64,000 nt of DNA from Ephydatia muelleri (taxonomy: Eukaryota > Porifera > Demospongiae > Spongillida > Spongillidae), in contig JABACO010000003.1 in the NCBI GenBank assembly GCA_013339895.1, forward strand, positions 13,405,460 to 13,469,459, read 5' to 3'. Positions 50,001 through 62,000 of this stretch are shown piece by piece (position 1 is the stretch's first letter; every line of letters begins with the position of its first letter). Under the pieces are notes generated by a model. It was not told the DNA's origin. It saw nothing but the letters and a program-made list of their open reading frames with translations, and did not search any database. Position numbers and translations under genes: made by a program.

Positions 50001-53000
50001 GCCAGTTTGCATGTTGAGTTGCATGGGCAGAGGTTTATTCAACAAAAAGCAGTTTACATATTGCAATCTTCAGTAAATGCTACTTGTGATTCGTTCAAAT
50101 AGAAGTCCAATCTTGTAAGGTAACAGAAGGTATGGCAAAAGATATTGCTACTGTATATCCAGTCCAACAATTTGTAGGGTTTGGTTAACTAATTAATACA
50201 TAAAAGTGCGGTCAGCAATGAGCTCAGGAATAGTGCAAGACTACTTTAGGGCTACAAGAATACATTAGTTCTAGTACCATGTTATCAAGTGTATCAATCA
50301 TGTTTTAGGTATGGAGGACTACATCATTCCAAGTGATGCAATTACATTTTCGTCGTGGACCAGTCCGGAAAGCACGAGATGGTGTGTCAACATCTTGATT
50401 ATTGACGACAACACTGTTGAAGACTCGGAACAGTTGACACTGGAATTAGTGTCTACAAATCAGCTTGTCTCTGTTCAGGAGAACTTTTCATTGATCACAG
50501 TGAACATAACTGAGCAACCCACCGATTGTAAGTGGTGACATAAATTGCCAAACCACGTGCTTTCCACCTTGTATCTTGTTATGCACTTTACTACGTATAG
50601 AGCATGCTGGAAATCAATCACCGTATTCTCTCCATCCAGATGTTGTGATAGAAATGCAGTACTCGTCATTGAGCGTCATTGAGAGCAATTCCACCGTAAC
50701 AGTGTGCGCTGCGATCACCAGTGGCATTCTGGGGAAAAATGTAACAGTTGTTATGGTCACCCACTCCATTACGGGTAAGAGATTATACATTGCATTGTGA
50801 TGACGGCATGTTTCATCATTACTTTTCTGCTACAGCCATTGACGGGAAAGACTACGTTGGTGGCAATTTCACACTCGTCTTCACATCTGGACAAGCGGCA
50901 ATTGGAAACCATTTGCAGTGCATCAATCTGGTCTTAATTGATGACCACGAGTTTGAAAACGAGGAACGACTTTTCATTGCGTTAAACTCAACTCCAGAAT
51001 TTGCTACAGTTGTGAGATTATCACCCGCAAAGAAAGAACTTCTTGTACTGATAAATGAAATCCCAACTACTGACAGTAAGTATAAAACTGTTATGAAAGG
51101 ATGATGAGTCATTACGTTCTCTATCAGTTATTCAGATTGGAATGATGGAATCTTTTTACCGAGCAGTAGAAGGAGAGACACCATTTGTTACAATCTGTGC
51201 GGTCCTGTATCAGGGAGCACTGGCACGTGACTTGACAGTGATGCTGACGGTTCTCAACAGCACTGTAGGAGACACAGGTACAGTATTGATGATTTCAATT
51301 AGGTAGCGATGGCTATGGAAATATGTTTGTACCCCACCAGCAATTTCGGGACTTGACTACATCCTGCAATTCCAGACCCTTACCTTCGTGTACGATGAAT
51401 CGAACAACATCAGCAGCACTCCTTGTGTGAATGTGACCATACTGGACGATCATTTTCCAGAGAATGATCTATATGTTACCCTCGGACTATCGGTGGCTTC
51501 TAATGACAGCAGTGATGTATTCGTAGGACCAGGAAAGAATCAGACCACAATAAAGATTTTGGATGATGATCACGGTATGTGCACGCAGGAAGTTTTGATA
51601 TTCATTATACATGAGCAACATCATTGCCTGTATATTGTCGCGATAAAAGTTCACTGATCAAGTGATACTTCCTACCGTGAATTGTGTGTGCAGATATTTA
51701 CCTCAGTTATGTTACAATGCACCTGAATCGGTTCTTCTGATTCTGTTATTGATGTGGGCAAATTGATTTCGAGAATGTGTTTGGTTTCCCGTCATATACA
51801 TGCCAATTGTCCTATTTGGAGCAGGTCTATGAACATTGCAATCTCATAATGAATGTGTACAATATAAAACAATCATTTGCATTGGTCATTCATTGAATTT
51901 TTACCCCACGTACCTCAGGAATATTGGTTGGATTTGATGAGCGTTTTGTTCAAGTAACAGAGGCGATTAACAATTCCATCAACATTTGTGGATTAGTGAG
52001 CAGCTTGACTGGAATATGGAAAAGTAACCTTTCAGCAATACTCATGGTTGTCAACAGCACAGCTAAAGGTTTGTTCTACTTGCATGTGAATCCCATCATT
52101 CGATTCAGTATCGCCAGTTTGCATGTTGAGTTGCATAGGCAGAGGTTTATTCAACAAAAAGCTGTTTACATATTGCAATCTTCAGTAAATGCTACTTGTG
52201 ATTCGTTCAAATAGAAGTCCAATCTTGTAAGGTAACAGAAGGTATGGCAAAAGATATTGCTACTGTATATCCAGTCCAACAATTTGTAGGGTTTGGATAA
52301 CTAATTAATACATATAAGTGCAGTCAGCAATGAGCTCAGGAATAGTGCAAGACTACTTTAGGGCTACAAATATCTAGTACCATGTTATTAAGTGTATCAA
52401 TCATGTTTTAGGTATGGAGGACTACATTATTCCAAGTGATGCAATTACATTTTCGTCGTGGACCAGTCCGGAAAGTACGAGATGGTGTGTCAACATCTTG
52501 ATTATTGACGACAACATTGTTGAAGACTCGGAACAGTTGACACTGGAATTAGTGTCTACAAATCAGCTTGTCTCTGTTCAGGAGAACTTTTCATTGATCA
52601 CAGTGAACATAACTGAGCAACCTACCGATTGTAAGTGGTGACATAAATTGCCAAACCACGTGTTTTCCACCTTGTATCTTGTTATGCACTTTACTACGTA
52701 TAGAGCATGCTGGAAATCAATCACCGTATTCTCTCCATCCAGATGTTGTAATAGAAATGCAGTACTCGTCATTGAGCGTCATTGAGAGCAATTCCACCGT
52801 AACAGTGTGCGCTGTGATCACCAGTGGCATTCTAGGGAAAAATGTAACAGTTGTCATGGTCACTCACTCCATTACGGGTAAGAGATTATACATTGCATTG
52901 TGATGACGGCATGCTTCATCATTACTTTTCTGCTACAGCCATTGACAGGAAAGACTACGTTGGTGGCAATTTCACACTTGTCTTCTCATCTGGACAAGCG

Positions 53001-56000
53001 GCAATTAGAAACAATTTGCAGTGCATCGATCTGGTCTTAATTGATGACCACGAGTTTGAAAACGAGGAACGCCTTTTCATTGCGTTAAGCTCAACTCCAG
53101 AATTTGCTACAGTTGTGAGAATATCACCCGCAAAGAAAGAACTTCTTGTACTGATAAATGAAATCCCAACTACTGACAGTAAGTATAAAATTGTTATGAA
53201 AGGATGATGAGTCATTACATTCTCTATCAGTTATTCAGATTGGAATGATGGAATCATTTTACCGAGCAGTAGAAAAAGAGACACCATTTGTTACAATCTG
53301 TGCGGTCCTGTATCAGGGAGCATTGGCACGTGACTTGACAGTGATGCTGACGGTTCTCAACAGCACTGTAGGAGACACAGGTACAGTATTGATGATTTCA
53401 ATTAGGTAGCGATGGCTATGGAAATATGCTTGTACCCCACCAGCAATTTCGGAACGTGACTACATCCTGCAATCCCAGACCCTCACCTTCGTGTATGATG
53501 AATCGAACAACATCAGCAGCACTCCTTGTGTGAATGTGACCATACTGGACGATCATTTTCCTGAGAATGATCTATATGTTACCCTCGGACTATCGGTGGC
53601 TTCTAATGACAGCAGTGATGTATTCGTAGGACATGAACAAAATCAGACCACAATAAAGATTTTGGATGATGATCACGGTATGTGCACACACGAAGAGTTG
53701 GTATTCGTTATACATGTGCAACATCATTGCCTGTATATTGTCGCGATAAAAGTTCACTGATCAAGTGCAACTTCCTATAGTGAATTGTGTATGCAGATAT
53801 TTACCTCAGTTATGATACAATGCACCCGAATCGGTTCTTCTGATTTTGTTATTGATGTGGGCAAATTGATTTCGAGAATGCACTTTTTTTTTGGTTTCCC
53901 GTCATATACATGCCAATTGTCCTATTTGGAGCAGGCCTATGAACATTGCAATCTCATAATGTATGTGTACAATGTAATAGAATCATTTGCGTTGTCATTC
54001 AATTTTACCCCACGTACCTCAGGAGTATTGGTTGGATTTGATGAGCGTTTTGTTCAAGTGACAGAGGCGATTAACAATTCCATCAACATTTGTGGATTTG
54101 TGAGCAGCTTGACTGGAATATGGAAAAGTAACCTTTCAGCAATAATCGTGGTTGTCAACAGCACAGCTAAAGGTTTGTTCTGCTTGCATGTGAATCCCAT
54201 CATACGATTAAATATCGCCAGTTTGCATGTTGAGTTGCATGGGCAGAGGTTTATTCAACAAGAAGCAGTTTACATATTGCAATCTTCAGTAAATGCTACT
54301 TGTGATTCGTTCAAATAGAATTCATTGCTACTGTATATCCAGTCCAACAATTTTTCAGGTTTGGTTAACTATGTGCGGTCAGCAATGAGCTCAGGAAGAG
54401 TGCAAGACTCTTTAGGGCTACAATAATACATTGGTTCTAGTACCATGTTATAAAGTGTATCAATCATGTTGCAGATATGGAGGACTACATCATTCCAAGT
54501 GATGCAATTACATTTTCGTCGTGGACCAGTTCGGAAAGCACGAGATGGTGTGTCAACATCTTGATTATTGACGACAACACTGTTGAAGACTTGGAACAGT
54601 TGACACTGGAATTAGTGTCTACCAATCCTCTTGTCACTGTTCAGGAGAACGTTTCATTGATCACAGTGAACATAACTGAACAACCTACCGATTGTAAGTG
54701 GAGACATAAAATGCCAAACCACGTGCTTTCCACCTTGTATCTTGTTATGCACTTTACGTATAGAGCATGCTGGCATTCAATCACCGTATTCTCTCCATCC
54801 AGATGTTGTAATAGAAATGCAGTACTCGTCATTGAGCGTCATTGAGAGCAATTCCACCGTAACAGTGTGCGCTGTGATCACCAGTGGCATTCTGGGGAAA
54901 AATGTAACAGTTGTCATGGTCACCCACTCCATTACGGGTAAGAGATTGTACATTGCATTGTGATGACGGCATGCTTCATCATTACTTTTCTGCTAAAGCA
55001 TTTGACGGGAAAGACTACATTGGTGGCAATTTCACACTCGTCTTCACATCTGGACAATCGGCTATTGGAAACATGTTGCAGTGCATCGATCTGGTCTTAA
55101 TTGATGACTACGAGTTTGAAAACGTGGAACGCCTTTTCATTGCATTAAGCACAACTCCAGAATTTGCTTCGGTTGTGAGAATATCACCCGCAAAGAAAGA
55201 ACTTCTTCTATTGATCAATGAAATCCCAACTACTGACAGTATGTGTAAAACAGTTATGAAGGGTGATGAGTTATTATGTTCTCTATCAGTTATTCAGATT
55301 GGAATGATGGAATCATTGTACCAAGCAGTAGAAGGAGAGACACCATTTGTTACAATCTGTGCGGTCCTGTATCAGGGAGCACTGGCACGTGACTTGACAG
55401 TGATGCTGACGGTTCTCAACAGCACTGTAGGAGACACAGGTACAGTATTGATGATTTCAATTACGTAGCGATGACTATGGAAATATGTTTGTACCCCACC
55501 AGCAATATCGGGACATGACTACATCCTGCAATCCCAGACCCTTACCTTCGTGTACGATGAATCGAACAACATCAGCAGCACTCCTTGTGTGAATGTGACC
55601 ATACTGGACAATCATTTTCCCAATAATGACCTTTATGTTACCCTCGGACTATCGGTGGCTTCTAATGACAGCAGTGATGTCTTTTTAGGACCAGGAAAGA
55701 ATCAGACCACAGTAAAGATTTTGGATGATGATCATGGTATGTGCACGAAGAGGTGTGAGTCGTTATACCAGTATCCATGTGCAACATCATTGCCTACGTA
55801 TCTCACGATCAAAGTTCACTGATCAAGTGCTACTTCCTATAAGTGAATAGTGTGCACAGACGCTTCCCTCAGATTCTGTTGCATGCACGAAGCATCTCCA
55901 GATTTTGGTGTTTTTGCCTTCATGTGTGCAAATTTGTATAGAGATAGCACTTTTTTTTCGTTTGGTTTCCCAACATATGCACGCCAAGTCCTATTAACAT

Positions 56001-59000
56001 TGCAAAGCCTTTAAAAATGTGTACATATAAACAATTTGCTTACACGGTTCAAATATCCCACACACCTCAGGAATCTTGGTTGGATTTGATGAGCGTTCTG
56101 TTCAAGTGACGGAGGCGATTAACAATTCCATCAACATTTGTGGATTTGTGAGCAGCTTGACTGGAATATGGAAAAGTACCCTTTCAGCAATAGTCGTGGT
56201 TGTCAACAGCACAGCAAAAGGTTTGTTTTGCTTGCATGTGAATCCCATCATACATTTAAATATCGCCAGTTTGCATGTTGAGTTGCATGAGCAGAGGTTT
56301 ATTCAACAAAAATCAGTTTACATATTGCAATCTTCAGTAAATTCTACTTGTAATTCGTTCAAATAGAATTCATTGCTACTGTGTATCTAGTCCAACAATT
56401 TTTCAGGATTGGTTAACTATGTGCGGTCAGCAATGAGCTCAGGAAGAGTGCAAGACTTCCTTAGGGCTACAAAAATACATTGGTTCTAGAACCATGTTAT
56501 TAAGTGTATCAATCATGTTGCAGATATGGAGGACTACATCATTCCAAGTGATGCAATTACATTTTCGTCGTGGACCAGTTCGGAAAGCACGAGATGGTGT
56601 GTCAACATCTTGATTATTGACGACAACACTGTTGAAGACTTGGAACAGTTGACACTGGAATTAGTGTCTACCAATCCTCTTGTCACTGTTCAGGAGAACG
56701 TTTCATTGATCACAGTGAACATAACTGAACAACCTACCGATTGTAAGTGGAGACATAAAATGCCAAACCACGTGCTTTCCACCTTGTATCTTGTTATGCA
56801 CTTTACGTATAGAGCATGCTGGCATTCAATCACCGTATTCTCTCCATCCAGATGTTGTAATAGAAATGCAGTACTCGTCATTGAGCGTCATTGAGAGCAA
56901 TTCCACCGTAACAGTGTGCGCTGTGATCACCAGTGGCATTCTGGGGAAAAATGTAACAGTTGTCATGGTCACCCACTCCATTACGGGTAAGAGATTATAC
57001 ATTGCATTGTGATGACGGCATGCTTCATCATTACTTTTCTGCTAAAGCATTTGACGGGAAAGACTACATTGGTGGCAATTTCACACTCGTCTTCACATCT
57101 GGACAAGCGGCAATTGGAAACCATTTACAGTGCATCAATCTGGTCTTAATTGATGACCACGCGTTTGAAAACGAGGAACGCCTTTTCATTGCGTTAAGCG
57201 CAACTCCGGAATTTGCTACAGTTGTGAGAATATCACCCGCTAAGAGAGAACTTCTTGTACTGATAAATGAAATCCCAACTACTGACAGTAAGTATAAAAC
57301 TGTTATGAAAGGATGATGAGTCATTACGTTCTCTATCAGTTATTCAAATTGGAATGATGGAATCATTTTACCGAGCAGTAGAAGGAGAGACACCATTTGT
57401 TACAATCTGTGCGGTCCTGTATCAGGGAGCACTGGCACGTGACTTGACAGTGATGCTGACGGTTCTCAACAGCACTGTAGGAGACACAGGTACAGTATTG
57501 ATGATTTCAATTAGGTAGCGGTTGCTATGGAAGTATGTTTTTACCCCACCAGCAATTTCGGGACATGACTACATCCTGCAATCCCAGACCCTTACCTTCA
57601 TGTACGATGAATCGAACAACATCAGCAGCACTCCTTGTGTGAATGTGACCATACTGGACGATCATTTTCCCGAGAATAATCTATATGTTACCCTCGGACT
57701 ATCGGTGGCTTCTAATGACAACAGTGATGTCTTTTTAGGACCAGGAAAAAATCAGACCACAATAAAGATTTTGGATGATGATCACGGTATGTGCACGCAC
57801 GAAGTGTTGGTATTGGTTATACATGTGCATCATCATTGCCTGTATATTGTCGCGATAAAAGTTCACCGATCAAGTGCTACTTCCTATAGTGAATTGTGTA
57901 TGCAGATATTTACCTCAGTTATGTTGCAATGCACCCGAATCGGTTCTTCAGATTTTGTTATTGATGTGGGCAAATTGATTTCGAGAATTTGTTTGGTTTC
58001 CCGTCATATACATGCCAATTGTCCTATTTGGAGCAGGCCTATGAACATTGCAATCTCATAATGAATGTGTACAATGTAAAAGAATCATTTGCGTTGTCAT
58101 TCAATTTTACCCCACGTACCTCAGGAGTATTGGTTGGATTTGATGAGCGTTTTGTTCAAGTGACAGAGGCGATTAACAATTCCATCAACATTTGTGGATT
58201 TGTGGGCAGCTTGACTGGAATATGGAAAAGTAACCTTTCAGCAATAATCGTGGTTGTCAACAGCACAGCTAAAGGTTTGTTCTGCTTGCATGTGAATCCC
58301 ATCATACGATTAAATATCGCCAGTTTGCATGTTGAGTTGCATGGGCAGAGGTTTATTCAACAAGAAGCAGTTTACATTTTGCAATCTTCAGTAAATGCTA
58401 CTTGTGATTCGTTCAAATAGAAGTCATTGCTACTGTATATCCAGTCCAACACTTTGTCAGCTTTGTGCGGTCAGCAATCAGCTCAGAAGGAGTGCAAGAC
58501 TACTTTAGGGCTACAAACAGTCATTGGTTCTAGTACCATGTTTTTAAGAGTATCATTCATGTTTTAGATATAGAGGACTACATCATTCCAAGTGATGCAA
58601 TTACATTTTCATCGTGGATCAGTCCGGAAAGCACGAGATGGTGTGTCAACATCTTGATTATTGACGACAACATTGTTGAAGACTCGGAACAGTTGACACT
58701 GGAATTAGTGTCTACGAATCCCCTTGTCACTGTTCAGGAGAACTTTTCGTTGGTCACAGTGAACATAACTGAGCAACCTACCGATTGTAAGTGGGGACAT
58801 AAATTGCCGAACCACGTGCTTTCTACCTTGTATCTTGTTATGCACTTTACGTATAGAGCATGCTGGAAATCAATCACCATATTCTCTACATCCAGATGTT
58901 GTAATAGAAATGCAGTACTCGTCATTGAGCGTCATTGAGAGCAATTCCACCGTAACAGTGTGCGCTGTGATCACCAGTGGCATTCTGGGGAAAAATGTAA

Positions 59001-62000
59001 CAGTTGTCATGGTCACCCACTCCATTACGGGTAAGAGATTATACATTGCATTGTGATGACGGCATGTTTCATCATTACTTTTCTGCTAAAGCCATTGACG
59101 GGAAAGACTACATTGGTGGCAATTTCACACTCGTCTTCACATCTGGACAATCGGCTATTGGAAACATGTTGCAGTGCATCGATCTGGTCTTAATTGATGA
59201 CCACGAGTTTGAAAACGAGGAACGCCTTTTCATTGCGTTAAACTCAACTTCGGAATTTGCTTCGGTTGTGAGAATATCACCTGCAAAGAAAGAACTTCTT
59301 CTATTGATCAATGAAATCCCAACTACTGACAGTATGTGTAAAACAGTTATGAAGGGTGATGAATTATTATGTTCTCTATCAGTTATTCAGATTGGAATGA
59401 AGGAATCATTTTACCAAGCAGTAGAAGGAAAGACATCATATGTTACAATCTGTGCGGTCCTGTATCAGGGAGCACTGGCACGTGACTTGACAGTGATGCT
59501 GACGGTTCTCAACAGCACTGTAGGAGACACAGGTACAGTATTGATGATTTCAATTACGTAGCGATGACTATGGAAATATGTTTGTACCCCACCAGCAATT
59601 TCGGGACATGACTACATCCTGCAATCCCAGACCCTTACCTTCGTGTACGATGAATCGAACAACATCAGCAGCACTCCTTGTGTGAATGTGACCATACTGG
59701 ACGATCATTTTCCCGATAATGACCTTTATGTTACCCTCGGACTCTCGGTGGCTTCTAATGACAGCAGTGATGTCTTTTTAGGACCAGGAAAGAATCAGAC
59801 CACAATAAAGATTTTAGATGATGATCATGGTATGTGCACGAAGAGGTGTGAGTCGTTATACCAGTATACATGTGCAACATCATTGCATATGTATCTCACG
59901 ATCAAAGTTCACTGATCAAGTGCTACTTCCTATAAGTGAATAGTGTGCACAGACGCTTCCCTCAAATTCTGTTTCAATGCACGAATGCATCTCCAGATAT
60001 TGGTGTTTTTGCCTTCATGTGTGCAAATTTGTATAGAGAACACACTTTATTTTCGTTTGGTTTCCCATCATATGCACGCCAAATATCCTATTAACATTGC
60101 AAAGCCTTTAAGATTGTGTACATATAAACAATTTGTTTACAAGGTTCAATTATCTTGCACACCTCAGGAATCTTGGTTGGATTTGATGAGCGTTTTGTTC
60201 AAGTGACAGAGGCGATTAACAATTCCATCAACATTTGTGGATTTGTGAGAAGCTTGACTGGAATATGGAAAAGCAACCTTTCAGCAATAGTCGTGGTTGT
60301 CAACAGCACAGCAAAAGGTTTGTTCTGCTTCCATGTGAATCCCATCATACGATTAAATATCGCCAGTTTGCATGTTGAGTTGCATGGGCAGAGGTTTATT
60401 CAACAAAAATCAGTTTACATATTGCAATCTTCAGTAAATGCTACTTGTGATTCGTTCAAATAGAATTCATTGCTACTGTATATCCAGTCCAACAATTTTT
60501 CAGGATTGGTTAACTATGTGCGGTCAGCAATGAGCTCAGGAAGAGTGCAAGACTACTTTAGGGCTACAATGATACATTGGTTCTAGTACCATGTTATAAA
60601 GTGTATCAATCATGTTGCAGATATGGAGGACTACATCATTCCAAGTGATGCAATTACATTTTCGTCGTGGACCAGTTCGGAAAGCACGAGATGGTGTGTC
60701 AACATCTTGATTATTGACGACAACACTGTTGAAGACTTGGAACAGTTGACACTGGAATTAGTGTCTACCAATCCTCTTGTCACTGTTCAGGAGAACTTTT
60801 CGTTGGTCACAGTGAACATAACTGAACAACCTACCGATTGTAAGTGGAGACATAAAATGCCAAACCATGTGCTTTCCACCATGTATCTTGTTATGCACTT
60901 TACGTATAGAGCATGCTGGCATTCAATCACCGTACTCTCTCCATCCAGATGTTGTAATAGAAATGCAGTACTCGTCATTGAGCGTCATTGAGAGCAATTC
61001 TACCGTAACAGTGTGCGCTGTGATCACCAGTGGCATTCTGGGGAAAAATGTAACAGTTGTCATGGTCACCCACTCCATTACGGGTAAGAGATTGTACATT
61101 GCATTGTGATGACGGCATGCTTCATCATTACTTTTCTGCTAAAGCATTTGACGGGAAAGACTACATTGGTGGCAATTTCACACTCGTCTTCGCATCTGGA
61201 CAATCGGCAATTGGAATCAATTTGCAGTGCATCGATCTGGTCTTAATTGATGACCACGAGTTTGAAAACGAGGAACGCCTTTTCATTGTGTTAAACTCAA
61301 CTCCGGAATTTGCTTCAGTTGTGAGAATATCACCCGCAAAGAAAGAACTTCTTGTACTGATAAAAGAAATCCCAACTACTGACAGTAAGTATAAAACAGT
61401 TATCAAGGGTGATGAGTTATTATGTTCTCTATCAGTTATTCAGATTGGAATGAAGGAATCATTTTACCGAGCAGTAGAAAAAGAGACACCATTTGTTACA
61501 ATCTGTGCGGTCCTGTATCAGGGAGCATTGGCACGTGACTTGACAGTGATGCTGACGGTTCTCAACAGCACTGTAGGAGACACAGGTACTGTATTGATGA
61601 TTTCAATTAGGTAGCGGCTGCTATGGAAGTATGTTTGTACCCCACCAGCAATTTCGGGACGTGACTACATCCTGCAATCCCAGACCCTTACCTTCGTGTA
61701 CGATGAATCGAACAACATCAGCAGCACTCCTTGTGTGAATGTGACCATACTAGACGATTACTTTCCCGAGAATGACCTATATGTTTCCCTTGGACTATTG
61801 GTGGCCTCTAATGACAGCAGTGATGTATTTGTTGGACCAGGAAAGAATCAGACCACAATAAAGATTTTGGATGATGATCATGGTATGTGCTCGAACGAAG
61901 AGTTGGTATTTGTTATACATGTACATCATCATTGCCTACGTATTATCACGATAAACGTTCACTGATCAAGTGCTACTTGCTATACGTGAATTGTGTGCGC

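Noticed and set aside
53785..54318. A 177-codon plus frame starting before unit 6 and similar frames before units 8 and 10
   Set aside because: They read through the intron and past the GTTTGT donor; the part outside the alpha A exon shows no domain and the other units have stops there.
46714..61406. Recurring minus-strand frames of 63-86 codons in every array unit
   Set aside because: They are antisense shadows of the conserved Calx-beta exons; they repeat because the exons repeat.
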